Part shown: positions 49,037-56,857 of the stretch, in pieces
Numbering within the stretch: position 1 is the stretch's first letter
Layout of the letters: every line of letters starts with the position of its first letter
DNA from: Bacteroidota bacterium
GTDB taxonomy: Bacteria > Bacteroidota > Bacteroidia > Cytophagales > Cyclobacteriaceae
Direction: 5' to 3'
NCBI GenBank assembly: GCA_027593175.1
Contig: JAQCJI010000008.1
Coordinates: 1-56,857, forward strand
Length of the DNA stretch: 56,857 bases
The notes under the pieces: model-generated
Told to the model about the DNA's origin: nothing
The model's database searches: none
What the model saw: the letters and a program-made list of their open reading frames with translations, nothing else
Position numbers and translations under genes: made by a program

Positions 49037-49921
49037 TTATGCTTTGGGGTGTGCTTGTTCAAACACCGCCTTGAGTTTTTCCATAGAGTTATGGGTATAT
49101 ACTTGGGTAGCGGCCAGATTGGCATGGCCGAGCAAATCTTTCACTGCATTCAAGTCTGCCCCTTTGTTTAATAAGTGCGTGGCAAAGGTATGGCGTAGCA
49201 GGTGAGGACTTCTTTTGGAATTTTGTGCAAATAGGTCCAAATAGTGCTTGACAATACGGTAGATAAGCATGGGATAGGCTTTCTCTCCCTTTTGGCTTCG
49301 AATAAAATAATCATCTCCCTCCACCTTGTTGAAATGTGCTTCGACTACCTTTTTGTAGTTCGAAATGTGGACGAGTAGGGATTTAGTGAGGGGGATGATG
49401 CGCTCTTTTTGTCTTTTCCCTAAGACCTTTACCTGTTCTTCGTACAGTTGGATATCCTTCCATTTTAGTGAGGTGAGTTCGGAGAGCCGCACACCAGTGA
49501 GGTATAGGAATTCCAGCACCATGCGGTCCCGTTGTCCCTCAAAGGTGGGGGCATAGACTTCTTCCTCTAATACAGATTCGATGGTTATTTCTTGCAAAAA
49601 CTCGGGAAGCTTTTTTGGGCTTTTTAGTGATTTTAATTTGTAGGTAGGGTCTTTGTGGATGATTTTGGACCGCATCAAAAATTTGTAGTAGGAGCGAAGT
49701 GTGGCTAGCTTTCTATTGACTGTAGTCTGGCTTAGTCCTTGTTCCACCAAGTCGATGATCCAAGCTCGAAGGTCAGGATGGCTGCATTGGGAGAGGTCAT
49801 CTATCGAAAAGGACTGGCTGACAAAGTCTTGGGCTTGTTCCAGATCTTTGCGGTAGGCCAGTACGGTGTGTATGCTGCTCCTTTTTTCGTATTCCAAATA
49901 GTTGATAAAAGAATCAATCAT
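49037..49921 (-). CDS. Tyrosine recombinase, XerC-like
   Basis: The 294-residue product has a SAM-like N-terminal core-binding domain and a catalytic domain with all expected residues: Arg145 (TGVRLSEL), Lys169, His240, Arg243 (HLLRHTF), His266 (LGHANL) and Tyr275 (QVYTH). It looks like a chromosomal XerC/XerD-type recombinase that resolves chromosome dimers. It lies in the conserved rpsU-xerC-hpf order of Bacteroidota and not in a mobile element. Confidence 0.9.
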   Translation of the reverse strand: MIDSFINYLEYEKRSSIHTVLAYRKDLEQAQDFVSQSFSIDDLSQCSHPDLRAWIIDLVEQGLSQTTVNRKLATLRSYYKFLMRSKIIHKDPTYKLKSLKSPKKLPEFLQEITIESVLEEEVYAPTFEGQRDRMVLEFLYLTGVRLSELTSLKWKDIQLYEEQVKVLGKRQKERIIPLTKSLLVHISNYKKVVEAHFNKVEGDDYFIRSQKGEKAYPMLIYRIVKHYLDLFAQNSKRSPHLLRHTFATHLLNKGADLNAVKDLLGHANLAATQVYTHNSMEKLKAVFEQAHPKA

Positions 49922-50042
49922 GGGATTAATTTGCTACTTAAGATACGTGGAATTTTCGAATTGGTTGGTGTAAAAAGTCAGGGATGTGAAACAAGATCTG
50001 GGTCTCTGTGGATAAAAAAATCGAGGAGGATCGCATAGGGAG

Positions 50043-50074
50043 CAAAAAAAAGCACCAGCCGGATGACTGGTGCT
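50043..50074 (-). terminator. Terminator of rpsU
   Basis: On the minus strand AGCACCAG/CTGGTGCT (8-bp stem) with an 8-base loop is followed by TTTTTTTT, so rpsU ends in its own terminator before the xerC-like gene. Confidence 0.9.
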
Positions 50075-50101
50075 CTATATTTGGAGCAAATGCCAATGCA
50101 A

Positions 50102-50296
50102 TTACTTCAGGAATTCGTTTTGAAGTTTTTGCTTGTAAGCTGCCTTGATGACTTGTTCTCTTCTTTTCACAGAAGGCTTGGTGAACGCCTGACGGGCTCT
50201 CAATTCACGAACCGCACCGGTTTTGTCAAACTTCTTTTTAAAGCGTTTTAGCGCCTTATCGATTGATTCGTTTTCTTTAATGTTGATTATAATCAT
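50102..50296 (-). CDS. rpsU: Ribosomal protein bS21
   Basis: The 64-residue product has the bS21 signatures: MIIINIKENESIDKALKRFKKKF and VRELRARQAFTKPSVKR. It sits on the 30S platform next to the 3' end of 16S rRNA. In Bacteroidota ribosomes bS21, together with bS6 and bS18, sequesters the anti-Shine-Dalgarno tail. The ATG at 50296 is the correct start and is preceded by a perfect Shine-Dalgarno sequence, unlike every other gene in the window. It is monocistronic, with its own terminator. Confidence 0.95.
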   Translation of the reverse strand: MIIINIKENESIDKALKRFKKKFDKTGAVRELRARQAFTKPSVKRREQVIKAAYKQKLQNEFLK

Positions 50297-50303
50297 ATCT
50301 GTA

Positions 50304-50314
50304 CACCTCCTTTC
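50304..50314 (-). promoter_or_regulatory. Extended Shine-Dalgarno sequence of rpsU
   Basis: On the minus strand GAAAGGAGGTG pairs with 11 bases of the universal 16S rRNA tail (CACCUCCUUUC), with 7 bases between it and the ATG. No other start in the window has a comparable sequence. In Flavobacteriia published work links such a strong rpsU SD with autoregulation by bS21. Confidence 0.9.
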
Positions 50315-50434
50315 GGGGAACGAATTTACAGCTAATCTTTTTAATTCCAAGGTAAAATCAAAAAAGGGAAGGTTTAAAACAAAAAAAGCCCAACAAGATG
50401 TACTGGACCTTTACTGTAAAAAGTGAGAGGAAAT

Positions 50435-50680
50435 TTAGTCGAGGACTTTTTCAGCCAGGACTACGATGGTATTTTGCTTTACCTCTACCACACCTCCCTC
50501 CACTTGAAGGGATTGTGTGCCTTCCGCTGTAGTGAAGGAGACCAAACCTTTGGCCAAAGCAGACACAATTGGGGCGTGATTAGTCAGTACTTGAAATTCT
50601 CCCAAAGCTCCAGGAAAGGTAGCCTCACTCACTTCTCCCTGGAAAACTTTTTTATCTGGCGTAACGATTTCTAAGTACAT
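50435..50680 (-). CDS. atpC: ATP synthase epsilon subunit, short form
   Basis: The 81-residue product covers the N-terminal beta-sandwich of F1 epsilon (LEIVTPDKKVFQGEVSEATFPG and GEFQVLTNHAPIVSAL). It lacks the C-terminal two-helix domain that inhibits ATP hydrolysis in longer forms. It is downstream of atpD with 83 bases between, in which a hairpin lies. The other atp genes are not in the window. Confidence 0.92.
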   Translation of the reverse strand: MYLEIVTPDKKVFQGEVSEATFPGALGEFQVLTNHAPIVSALAKGLVSFTTAEGTQSLQVEGGVVEVKQNTIVVLAEKVLD

Positions 50681-50706
50681 AGCGTATTCGATTTTCGGTA
50701 AATGAA

Positions 50707-50756
50707 CTCATCTTCTACCCTAGGAATTACTAATTCCTTGTTTAGGCTAAGATGAG
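50707..50756. other. Intercistronic stem-loop between atpD and atpC
   Basis: CTCATCTT (50707-50714) pairs with AAGATGAG (50749-50756), enclosing CCTA/TAGG and GGAAT/ATTCC stems. There is no long T run, so it is not a clear terminator. It may attenuate or protect the mRNA and set the atpD:atpC ratio (3:1 in the enzyme). The function is inferred. Confidence 0.5.
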
Positions 50757-50763
50757 AAAGGAT

Positions 50764-52299
<1,536 letters not shown>

Positions 52300-52415
52300 T
52301 TAATTCGCCCGCAAAATTAGTGAGAAAAGGCTTAAACCAAAGGATATTTGGAAAAATTAATTTCAATTGATTAAGGAAATTGGGGGTTAGCCCAATTTTT
52401 GGGGAGTACTTAAAA

Positions 52416-52931
52416 TTACTTTGACCTCAATCGTTTGGCGAATAAAAAAGCCTTGGTCCAATAAGAGTTCCTAAGGTAATCTTCGGTTACTCCAAGAGAC
52501 GTGGATGCATGGATAAACCGCACCTCGTTTTTTCGTCCTTCGGTGACAATCCCTGTGTGTGTCACCTCTTTTTTCTTTTTCCCAGTGGCAAAAAATAAGA
52601 CATCACCAGGCGTAATCTTGTGTTCAGGGATTTTTTTACCCATCTTACTTTGGTCTGTAGAAGTTCTTGGAAGTTTGACCCCTACGGAAGCAAAGGAATG
52701 GTAGACCAAAGCGGAGCAGTCTATTCCTGCCCTTGTGGTGCCACCATAGCGATAGGGTGTTCCGCGGTAAGATTTGGCCGTTTCGATGATGGTAAATTCT
52801 GGGGAAGAATTGGCTACCCTCCGTTTACTGCCGCAACTGCCCAATACAAAAAGAGCAATAAAACAAAGAAAGAAGGAGGTCGTGGAGGGGGAATAAATTC
52901 GTTTCAATGGAATTTGTTTAGGCTGTTTCAA
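52416..52931 (-). CDS. NlpC/P60 (C40) lipoprotein, TTG start
   Basis: The 171-residue product has a hydrophobic signal with lipobox VLGSC (Cys33) and an NlpC/P60 domain with Cys in GIDCSALVY, His in VTHTGIV and His in FIHAST, so it is a cell-wall peptidase at the envelope. There is no ATG in frame before the signal; an in-frame stop is just upstream. The start must be TTG at 52931, or TTG at 52907, or a rarer codon. The choice at 52931 gives a basic n-region. Confidence 0.85.
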   Translation of the reverse strand: MKQPKQIPLKRIYSPSTTSFFLCFIALFVLGSCGSKRRVANSSPEFTIIETAKSYRGTPYRYGGTTRAGIDCSALVYHSFASVGVKLPRTSTDQSKMGKKIPEHKITPGDVLFFATGKKKKEVTHTGIVTEGRKNEVRFIHASTSLGVTEDYLRNSYWTKAFLFAKRLRSK

Positions 52932-53052
52932 GTTTAACTCTCAAACGAATAAATTCAAAAGATTCTTCACATTAAATAAATCCATACCGTTTCAGGCGCA
53001 CTCTTTCATGCGGGAGTGTATCTTTACCCTATTCTAATCCCTTTTTTCTTTT

Positions 53053-54399
53053 ATGCACATTCAGCAATTTTATGACGAAGGCTTGGCACATGCCAGCTAT
53101 GCCATTTTGAGTCAAGGAAAAATAGCCTTGGTCGATCCAGGAAGAAATCCAAAACCTTACTATGACTTTGCTTCAGCTCATGCTGCTCAGATTGTGGCCG
53201 TCATTGAAACCCACCCCCATGCGGACTTTGTTAGTTCTCACCTAGAATTTCACATAAATGAGGGAGCTACGATCTATGTATCCAAGCTCGTCGGAGCGGC
53301 CTATCCCAATGTAGGATTTGACCAAGGAGATTCCTACTCACTGGGTGCAGTTACTATCCATGCTTTACATACACCTGGGCACTCCCCCGATTCCATAAGT
53401 ATCCTGTTGAAGAATCCACAAGGTAAAGACCATGCCCTCTTCTCGGGAGATACCCTCTTTATTGGGGATGTTGGACGCCCTGACCTTCGTGAAAAGGCGG
53501 GTAACCTGACCGCCCAGCGTGAGGAGCTAGCCCGAATGATGTACCACACGGTGCAGCAAAAGTTAAAGCCCTTGGCAGATGAGGTACTCGTATTCCCTGC
53601 CCACGGAGCAGGCTCACTATGCGGTAAAAATATCAGCGATGCCCGTCGATCTACCATTGGAGAGCAACAAGCCACCAACTGGGCCTTTTCAGCGCCTGAT
53701 GAAGCAACCTTTATGGAAACCCTACTTCAAGGACAGCCGTATATTCCCAAGTATTTTGAATACGATGTAGACTTAAACAAACAAGGGGCTCTTGCCTATC
53801 AGCGATCGCTCGCTCAAGTAAGTAGCTGGCCAGAAGGGGCTAGCCTTCCTGCCGGTGCATTGGTGATTGATACACGCAAGCAGGATCAATTTGCAGCAGG
53901 CCATATTCCAGGTGCAATCAACATCATGAATGGGGGAAAATTTGAAACCTGGTTGGGTTCTATTGTGGGCCCTGAAGAGCGTTTTTTCCTCGTTGCGGAA
54001 ACTGCCGATGAACTAGAGACTCTTATTCACAAGGTCGCAAAAATCGGGTATGAGGCAGGGATTGAGGGCGCGGTAGTAAACCCTGCTGGGATGACAGCAA
54101 AAGGAACTGCCTTCGATCTGTCGTCCTTTATTTCTAACCCCGAAGACTTTACCCTAGTCGATATTCGCAGCTGCGATGAACATGCGTCGAGTCCTATTTT
54201 TGAGGGAGCCGTGAATATTCCCTTGCCGGAGTTACGAGAAAGAGCAGGAGAGATTCCGGTCTCCAAACCTATTCTGATCCACTGTGCAGGAGGTTACCGG
54301 TCGGCGGCAGGAAGTAGTATCGTGGCACAACAGGTTAAGCAAGTGCCGGTGATAGACTTTAGCGAAGCCATCAAAGACTTCCAAACTGCCGCAGACTAA
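53053..54399 (+). CDS. Metallo-beta-lactamase/double rhodanese protein
   Basis: The 448-residue product has an N-terminal metallo-beta-lactamase domain with ETHPHADF (His54, His56, Asp58) and later HTPGHSPDS, GDTLFIGDVGRPDL and PAHGAG, as in persulfide dioxygenase-like enzymes. The DH pair of dinuclear enzymes is replaced by Asp-Phe, consistent with a mononuclear iron site of the ETHE1 type. Two rhodanese domains follow (about residues 265-350 and 355-445). Only the second has the catalytic Cys411 (IHCAGGYRS). A role in sulfur or persulfide detoxification is the best inference. Confidence 0.88.
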   Translation: MHIQQFYDEGLAHASYAILSQGKIALVDPGRNPKPYYDFASAHAAQIVAVIETHPHADFVSSHLEFHINEGATIYVSKLVGAAYPNVGFDQGDSYSLGAVTIHALHTPGHSPDSISILLKNPQGKDHALFSGDTLFIGDVGRPDLREKAGNLTAQREELARMMYHTVQQKLKPLADEVLVFPAHGAGSLCGKNISDARRSTIGEQQATNWAFSAPDEATFMETLLQGQPYIPKYFEYDVDLNKQGALAYQRSLAQVSSWPEGASLPAGALVIDTRKQDQFAAGHIPGAINIMNGGKFETWLGSIVGPEERFFLVAETADELETLIHKVAKIGYEAGIEGAVVNPAGMTAKGTAFDLSSFISNPEDFTLVDIRSCDEHASSPIFEGAVNIPLPELRERAGEIPVSKPILIHCAGGYRSAAGSSIVAQQVKQVPVIDFSEAIKDFQTAAD

Positions 54400-54517
54400 C
54401 CGCAAAAAAGAAAACAAGAAGGCTCTCCGAAAGAGGGGTTTTTGTGGGACTTGGCTGAATTATAAGCCAAAATCTTTCCTGTTTTGTGTAGATTTCAGTC
54501 TAGTTTATCGAGCGAAG

Positions 54518-54754
54518 ATGCGAAAAGAAGAGTTTAGCGGCTTGCCAATCCAACAAAAAATAAAAACCCTCTATCTGGAGGGCAGCTTTGTTGTGGCCAT
54601 TCGCTACTATCGCCACAAGGTGAATCTTTACCTTCTTGGAGATGAGTATGTGGAGGTATTTTACAACCATAAACTAGACAAAATAGATAAAATTGAATTT
54701 TTGGCCAGAAAGCATAGCCGCATGAAGTTTTACTTGGATCAGATAAAATTGTAA
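54518..54754 (+). CDS. Small conserved-looking protein, unknown function
   Basis: A 78-residue soluble basic protein, rich in Tyr and Lys, with predicted helix-strand-helix character (TLYLEGSFVVAIRYYRHKVNLYLLG then VEVFYNHKLDKIDKIEFL). It has no motif I know. It lies on the same strand 119 bases after the MBL/rhodanese gene and before a bidirectional terminator. The coding character looks real. Confidence 0.6.
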   Translation: MRKEEFSGLPIQQKIKTLYLEGSFVVAIRYYRHKVNLYLLGDEYVEVFYNHKLDKIDKIEFLARKHSRMKFYLDQIKL

Positions 54755-54786
54755 TCCAAAAAATGGTGGATGTTACTGTAGTAAAA

Positions 54787-54819
54787 AAAATATCCGAAAG
54801 AGCCACTTTCGGATATTTT
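54787..54819. terminator. Bidirectional terminator
   Basis: Perfect 14-bp stem AAAATATCCGAAAG/CTTTCGGATATTTT with a 5-base loop, flanked by A and T runs. It ends the 54518-54754 gene and the convergent S9 peptidase gene. Confidence 0.88.
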
Positions 54820-54825
54820 CATTTT

Positions 54826-56857
54826 TTACAATTTCCTTTTCAAGAAATCCGTCATCTGCGTGTACAGGTGCCAAGTGGTATTGCCCCCGTAGATGCCGTG
54901 GTTTCTATTGGGGTAGTAAAAGGATTCAAACTGCTTGTCGGCAGCAATTAAGGCATTTACCAAGTCCACCGAATTTTGGAAGTGGACGTTGTCATCCCCT
55001 GTGCCATGAATCAATAAGAAATTTCCCTTCAGCTTGTTGACATGCGTAATCGGCGAATTATCATCGTAGCCAACAGGATTTAGCTGAGGTGTCTGCAAGT
55101 AGCGCTCCGTGTAGACGGTATCGTAGTTCCTCCAGGTGGTCACGGGAGCAACCGCAATGGCAGCTTTAAACACATTGTTTCCAATCATCAACGAAAGTGA
55201 GGACATGTAGCCCCCATAAGACCAGCCCCAGATTCCGATTCTTGAGGGATCTACGTAGGGTAACTTACCTAAGAACTTCGCTCCTTCGATCTGGTCGATG
55301 GTTTCGAGTTTGCCTAGATTCGCATAGGTGGAATGCTTGAAGTCACGGCCTCGAGCACCCGTACCGCGGTTGTCAATACTTGCTACAAGGTATCCTTCGA
55401 TAGCCAAATGCTGATGCCAAAAGTCTCGAGTTCCTCCCCAGGAGTTGAGTACATTTTGAGAGCCAGGACCTCCGTAAACGTATACTAATACGGGATATTT
55501 TTTATTGGGATCAAAGTCTGCTGGTTTGATCAAGTACCCGTTGAGTGTGGTGCCATCTACCGTAGGAAAGGTGAAAAACTCTTTTTCTCCAAGTGCAAAG
55601 GTGGCCAAGAGATTCTTTAGCGGCTGATTGTCTTCCAATACCTTGAGCATTTTACCTCCGGCTTCGTTGAGGGTGACGGTCACTGGGCTGTTGGAACTTG
55701 AATGAAAGGCGATAAAAAACTGATGGTCTGGACTCATGTTGATGCTATAGGTGCCGGCTAGCTGACTCAGCATTTTCTTGCCTTTTCCATCCAATTGGAT
55801 CACATAAAGGTGCCGCTCCAAGGGAGATTTTTCCGTTGACAGGTAGTAGAGTTTCTTACCCTTTTCATCCAGGCCTACCAAGGAACTTACCTCCCAAGGG
55901 CCTGCTGTAAGTTGTCGAATAAAAGAACCATCCAGTTGGTGGTGGTAAATGTGCTTGTATCCATCCTTCTCTGAAGTGCGGATAAAGGACTTGCCATCGC
56001 TAAGGTAGTGTAGGTCGTTGTTGTAGTTCAGATCCACATAAGTAGCAGAAGTTTCCGAAAGCACTAGCTTACTTTCTCCCGTACTTGCGTTTGCCTGCAG
56101 AAGGTCCAATTGATTTTGAAGTCTATTGAGGCGAATAAAAGCCAATTGGTTGGGGTCTTGGGTCCAATAGAGCCGGGGCAGGTACTGGTCTGTTTCGAGC
56201 CCAGCATTTATTTTCTGTACTTTTTTCGAGGTAAGATCGACCACATGAATACTCACTAGCGCATTTTTTTCTCCGGCTTTTGGGTACTTAAACTTGTAGT
56301 CTTCTGGGTAGAGAGGTCCCCAAGTTTGCATGTTAAACTCAGGAACTTCGCTTTCGTCAAATCGGATGAAAGCAATTTTCCCTCCACTAGGGGACCATTT
56401 GAATGCTTGGGCCATGGAAAATTCCTCTTCATAGACCCAGTCTGCAGCCCCGTTGATGATGCGGTTTTTTTCCCCATCAAAGGTAAGCTGGGTGTCGGTG
56501 TTGGTTGCCAGATCAGTTACATAGAGGTTATTGTCTTTGACAAAAGCTACCTGATTGTTATTCGGAGAGAGGGTGGCATAGGAGACTTTCTCCCCCTTCA
56601 TCAGCTGAAGCTTTTGCCCTGTGCGTAGATCTACTACATAAAAAATACCTTTCGAGGAGCGTCGGTAAATGGGCTCTATATCGGTAGCCAACAGTGCTTT
56701 TGATTCGTCAGCAGAGAAACGATAGTCTGAAAAATCGATTCCAAGTGCTTGTCCATCAAGAAGAACTCCGACCTCTTCTCCAGTAGTTACTTTTATTTTA
56801 ACTACTGCAGGGGCTTCATTTCGTTGGACTAAGGAACTGTAAAAGCCCCCGTCCTTC
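54826..56857 (-). CDS. S9-family prolyl oligopeptidase-type peptidase (5' end cut by window edge)
   Basis: The frame is open to the right edge, so the N-terminus (probably including a signal peptide) is outside; a TTG at 56691 is internal and not a start. The visible part (677 residues) has a beta-propeller, typical of DPP IV N-terminal regions (repeated blades), and a C-terminal alpha/beta-hydrolase domain: the nucleophile in GWSYGGYMS, an Asp in HGTGDDNVH and the His in NRNHGIYGG. It belongs with dipeptidyl peptidase IV-type enzymes that release dipeptides after proline. It is probably exported. Confidence 0.93.
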   Translation of the reverse strand, partial: KDGGFYSSLVQRNEAPAVVKIKVTTGEEVGVLLDGQALGIDFSDYRFSADESKALLATDIEPIYRRSSKGIFYVVDLRTGQKLQLMKGEKVSYATLSPNNNQVAFVKDNNLYVTDLATNTDTQLTFDGEKNRIINGAADWVYEEEFSMAQAFKWSPSGGKIAFIRFDESEVPEFNMQTWGPLYPEDYKFKYPKAGEKNALVSIHVVDLTSKKVQKINAGLETDQYLPRLYWTQDPNQLAFIRLNRLQNQLDLLQANASTGESKLVLSETSATYVDLNYNNDLHYLSDGKSFIRTSEKDGYKHIYHHQLDGSFIRQLTAGPWEVSSLVGLDEKGKKLYYLSTEKSPLERHLYVIQLDGKGKKMLSQLAGTYSINMSPDHQFFIAFHSSSNSPVTVTLNEAGGKMLKVLEDNQPLKNLLATFALGEKEFFTFPTVDGTTLNGYLIKPADFDPNKKYPVLVYVYGGPGSQNVLNSWGGTRDFWHQHLAIEGYLVASIDNRGTGARGRDFKHSTYANLGKLETIDQIEGAKFLGKLPYVDPSRIGIWGWSYGGYMSSLSLMIGNNVFKAAIAVAPVTTWRNYDTVYTERYLQTPQLNPVGYDDNSPITHVNKLKGNFLLIHGTGDDNVHFQNSVDLVNALIAADKQFESFYYPNRNHGIYGGNTTWHLYTQMTDFLKRKL

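Noticed and set aside
49037-49921. xerC-like gene as mark of a mobile element
   Set aside because: It lies in a conserved housekeeping order with rpsU and hpf, with no att repeats or cargo genes nearby.

Overview
The window looks like chromosomal DNA of a Bacteroidota bacterium, most likely of the order Cytophagales (a Cyclobacteriaceae/Algoriphagus-like organism is my inference). The reasons are: a single-chain SecDF, an atpD-atpC pair standing apart from the other ATP synthase genes, a rpsU/xerC/hpf neighbourhood, families typical of the phylum (DUF2851, DUF6702, DUF5117-type metalloprotease, NeuD-type acyltransferase, Wzi-type outer-membrane protein, TonB-dependent receptor), several TAnnTTTG promoter elements, and an almost complete lack of Shine-Dalgarno sequences except in front of rpsU. 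No tRNA, rRNA, CRISPR array, phage or intact insertion sequence was seen.

Layout. 1-4451: 3' part of a secreted protein gene, a repeat, wecB, and a translationally coupled lipoprotein/Wzi pair (surface polysaccharide). 4806-10098: a transglutaminase-like secreted protein, rlmH, small membrane proteins, a Fur-family regulator and a large secreted zinc metalloprotease. 10187-14090: a compact natural-product locus (FAD oxidoreductase, UbiA prenyltransferase, type III polyketide synthase, methyltransferase). 14095-15950: a metal-homeostasis operon (DUF3299-like protein, COG0523 GTPase, small Pro/Lys-rich protein). 16115-19802: membrane-anchored MutS-like ATPase, purK-purE and a 48-residue membrane protein. 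19860-31818: M1 peptidase, HupE-like/DUF6702 pair, glyS, an oxidoreductase, secDF, udk, rdgB, LOG-family gene. 31859-39172: nitroreductase, S10 carboxypeptidase, TonB receptor, Tat-lipoprotein/GMC dehydrogenase pair. 39246-48448: dehydratase, peptide deformylase-like gene, ABC-F protein, and a minus-strand run of DUF2851, NeuD-like, trhO, nucleoside phosphorylase and pyrF, with a composite pseudogene (AlkD-like plus GxxExxY) at its end. 48710-52266: hpf, xerC-like, rpsU, atpC, atpD. 52416-56857: NlpC/P60 lipoprotein, metallo-beta-lactamase/rhodanese protein, a small protein, and the 3' part of an S9 peptidase gene.

The most interesting items are: (1) the type III PKS/UbiA/methyltransferase/flavoprotein locus, which predicts a prenylated, methylated phenolic or pyrone lipid that I cannot match to a known product; (2) rpsU carrying an 11-nt match to the 16S rRNA tail in a genome that otherwise ignores Shine-Dalgarno sequences, which fits bS21 autoregulation; (3) families of short-word inverted-repeat elements in intergenic regions, one with clean terminal inverted repeats, one lying directly beside a GxxExxY gene remnant; (4) promoters so close to start codons that the mRNAs should be leaderless or nearly so; (5) the frameshifted alkD remnant joined to a GxxExxY remnant.

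Most of the window is housekeeping. Functions are assigned from motifs and family recognition only; no database search was run.
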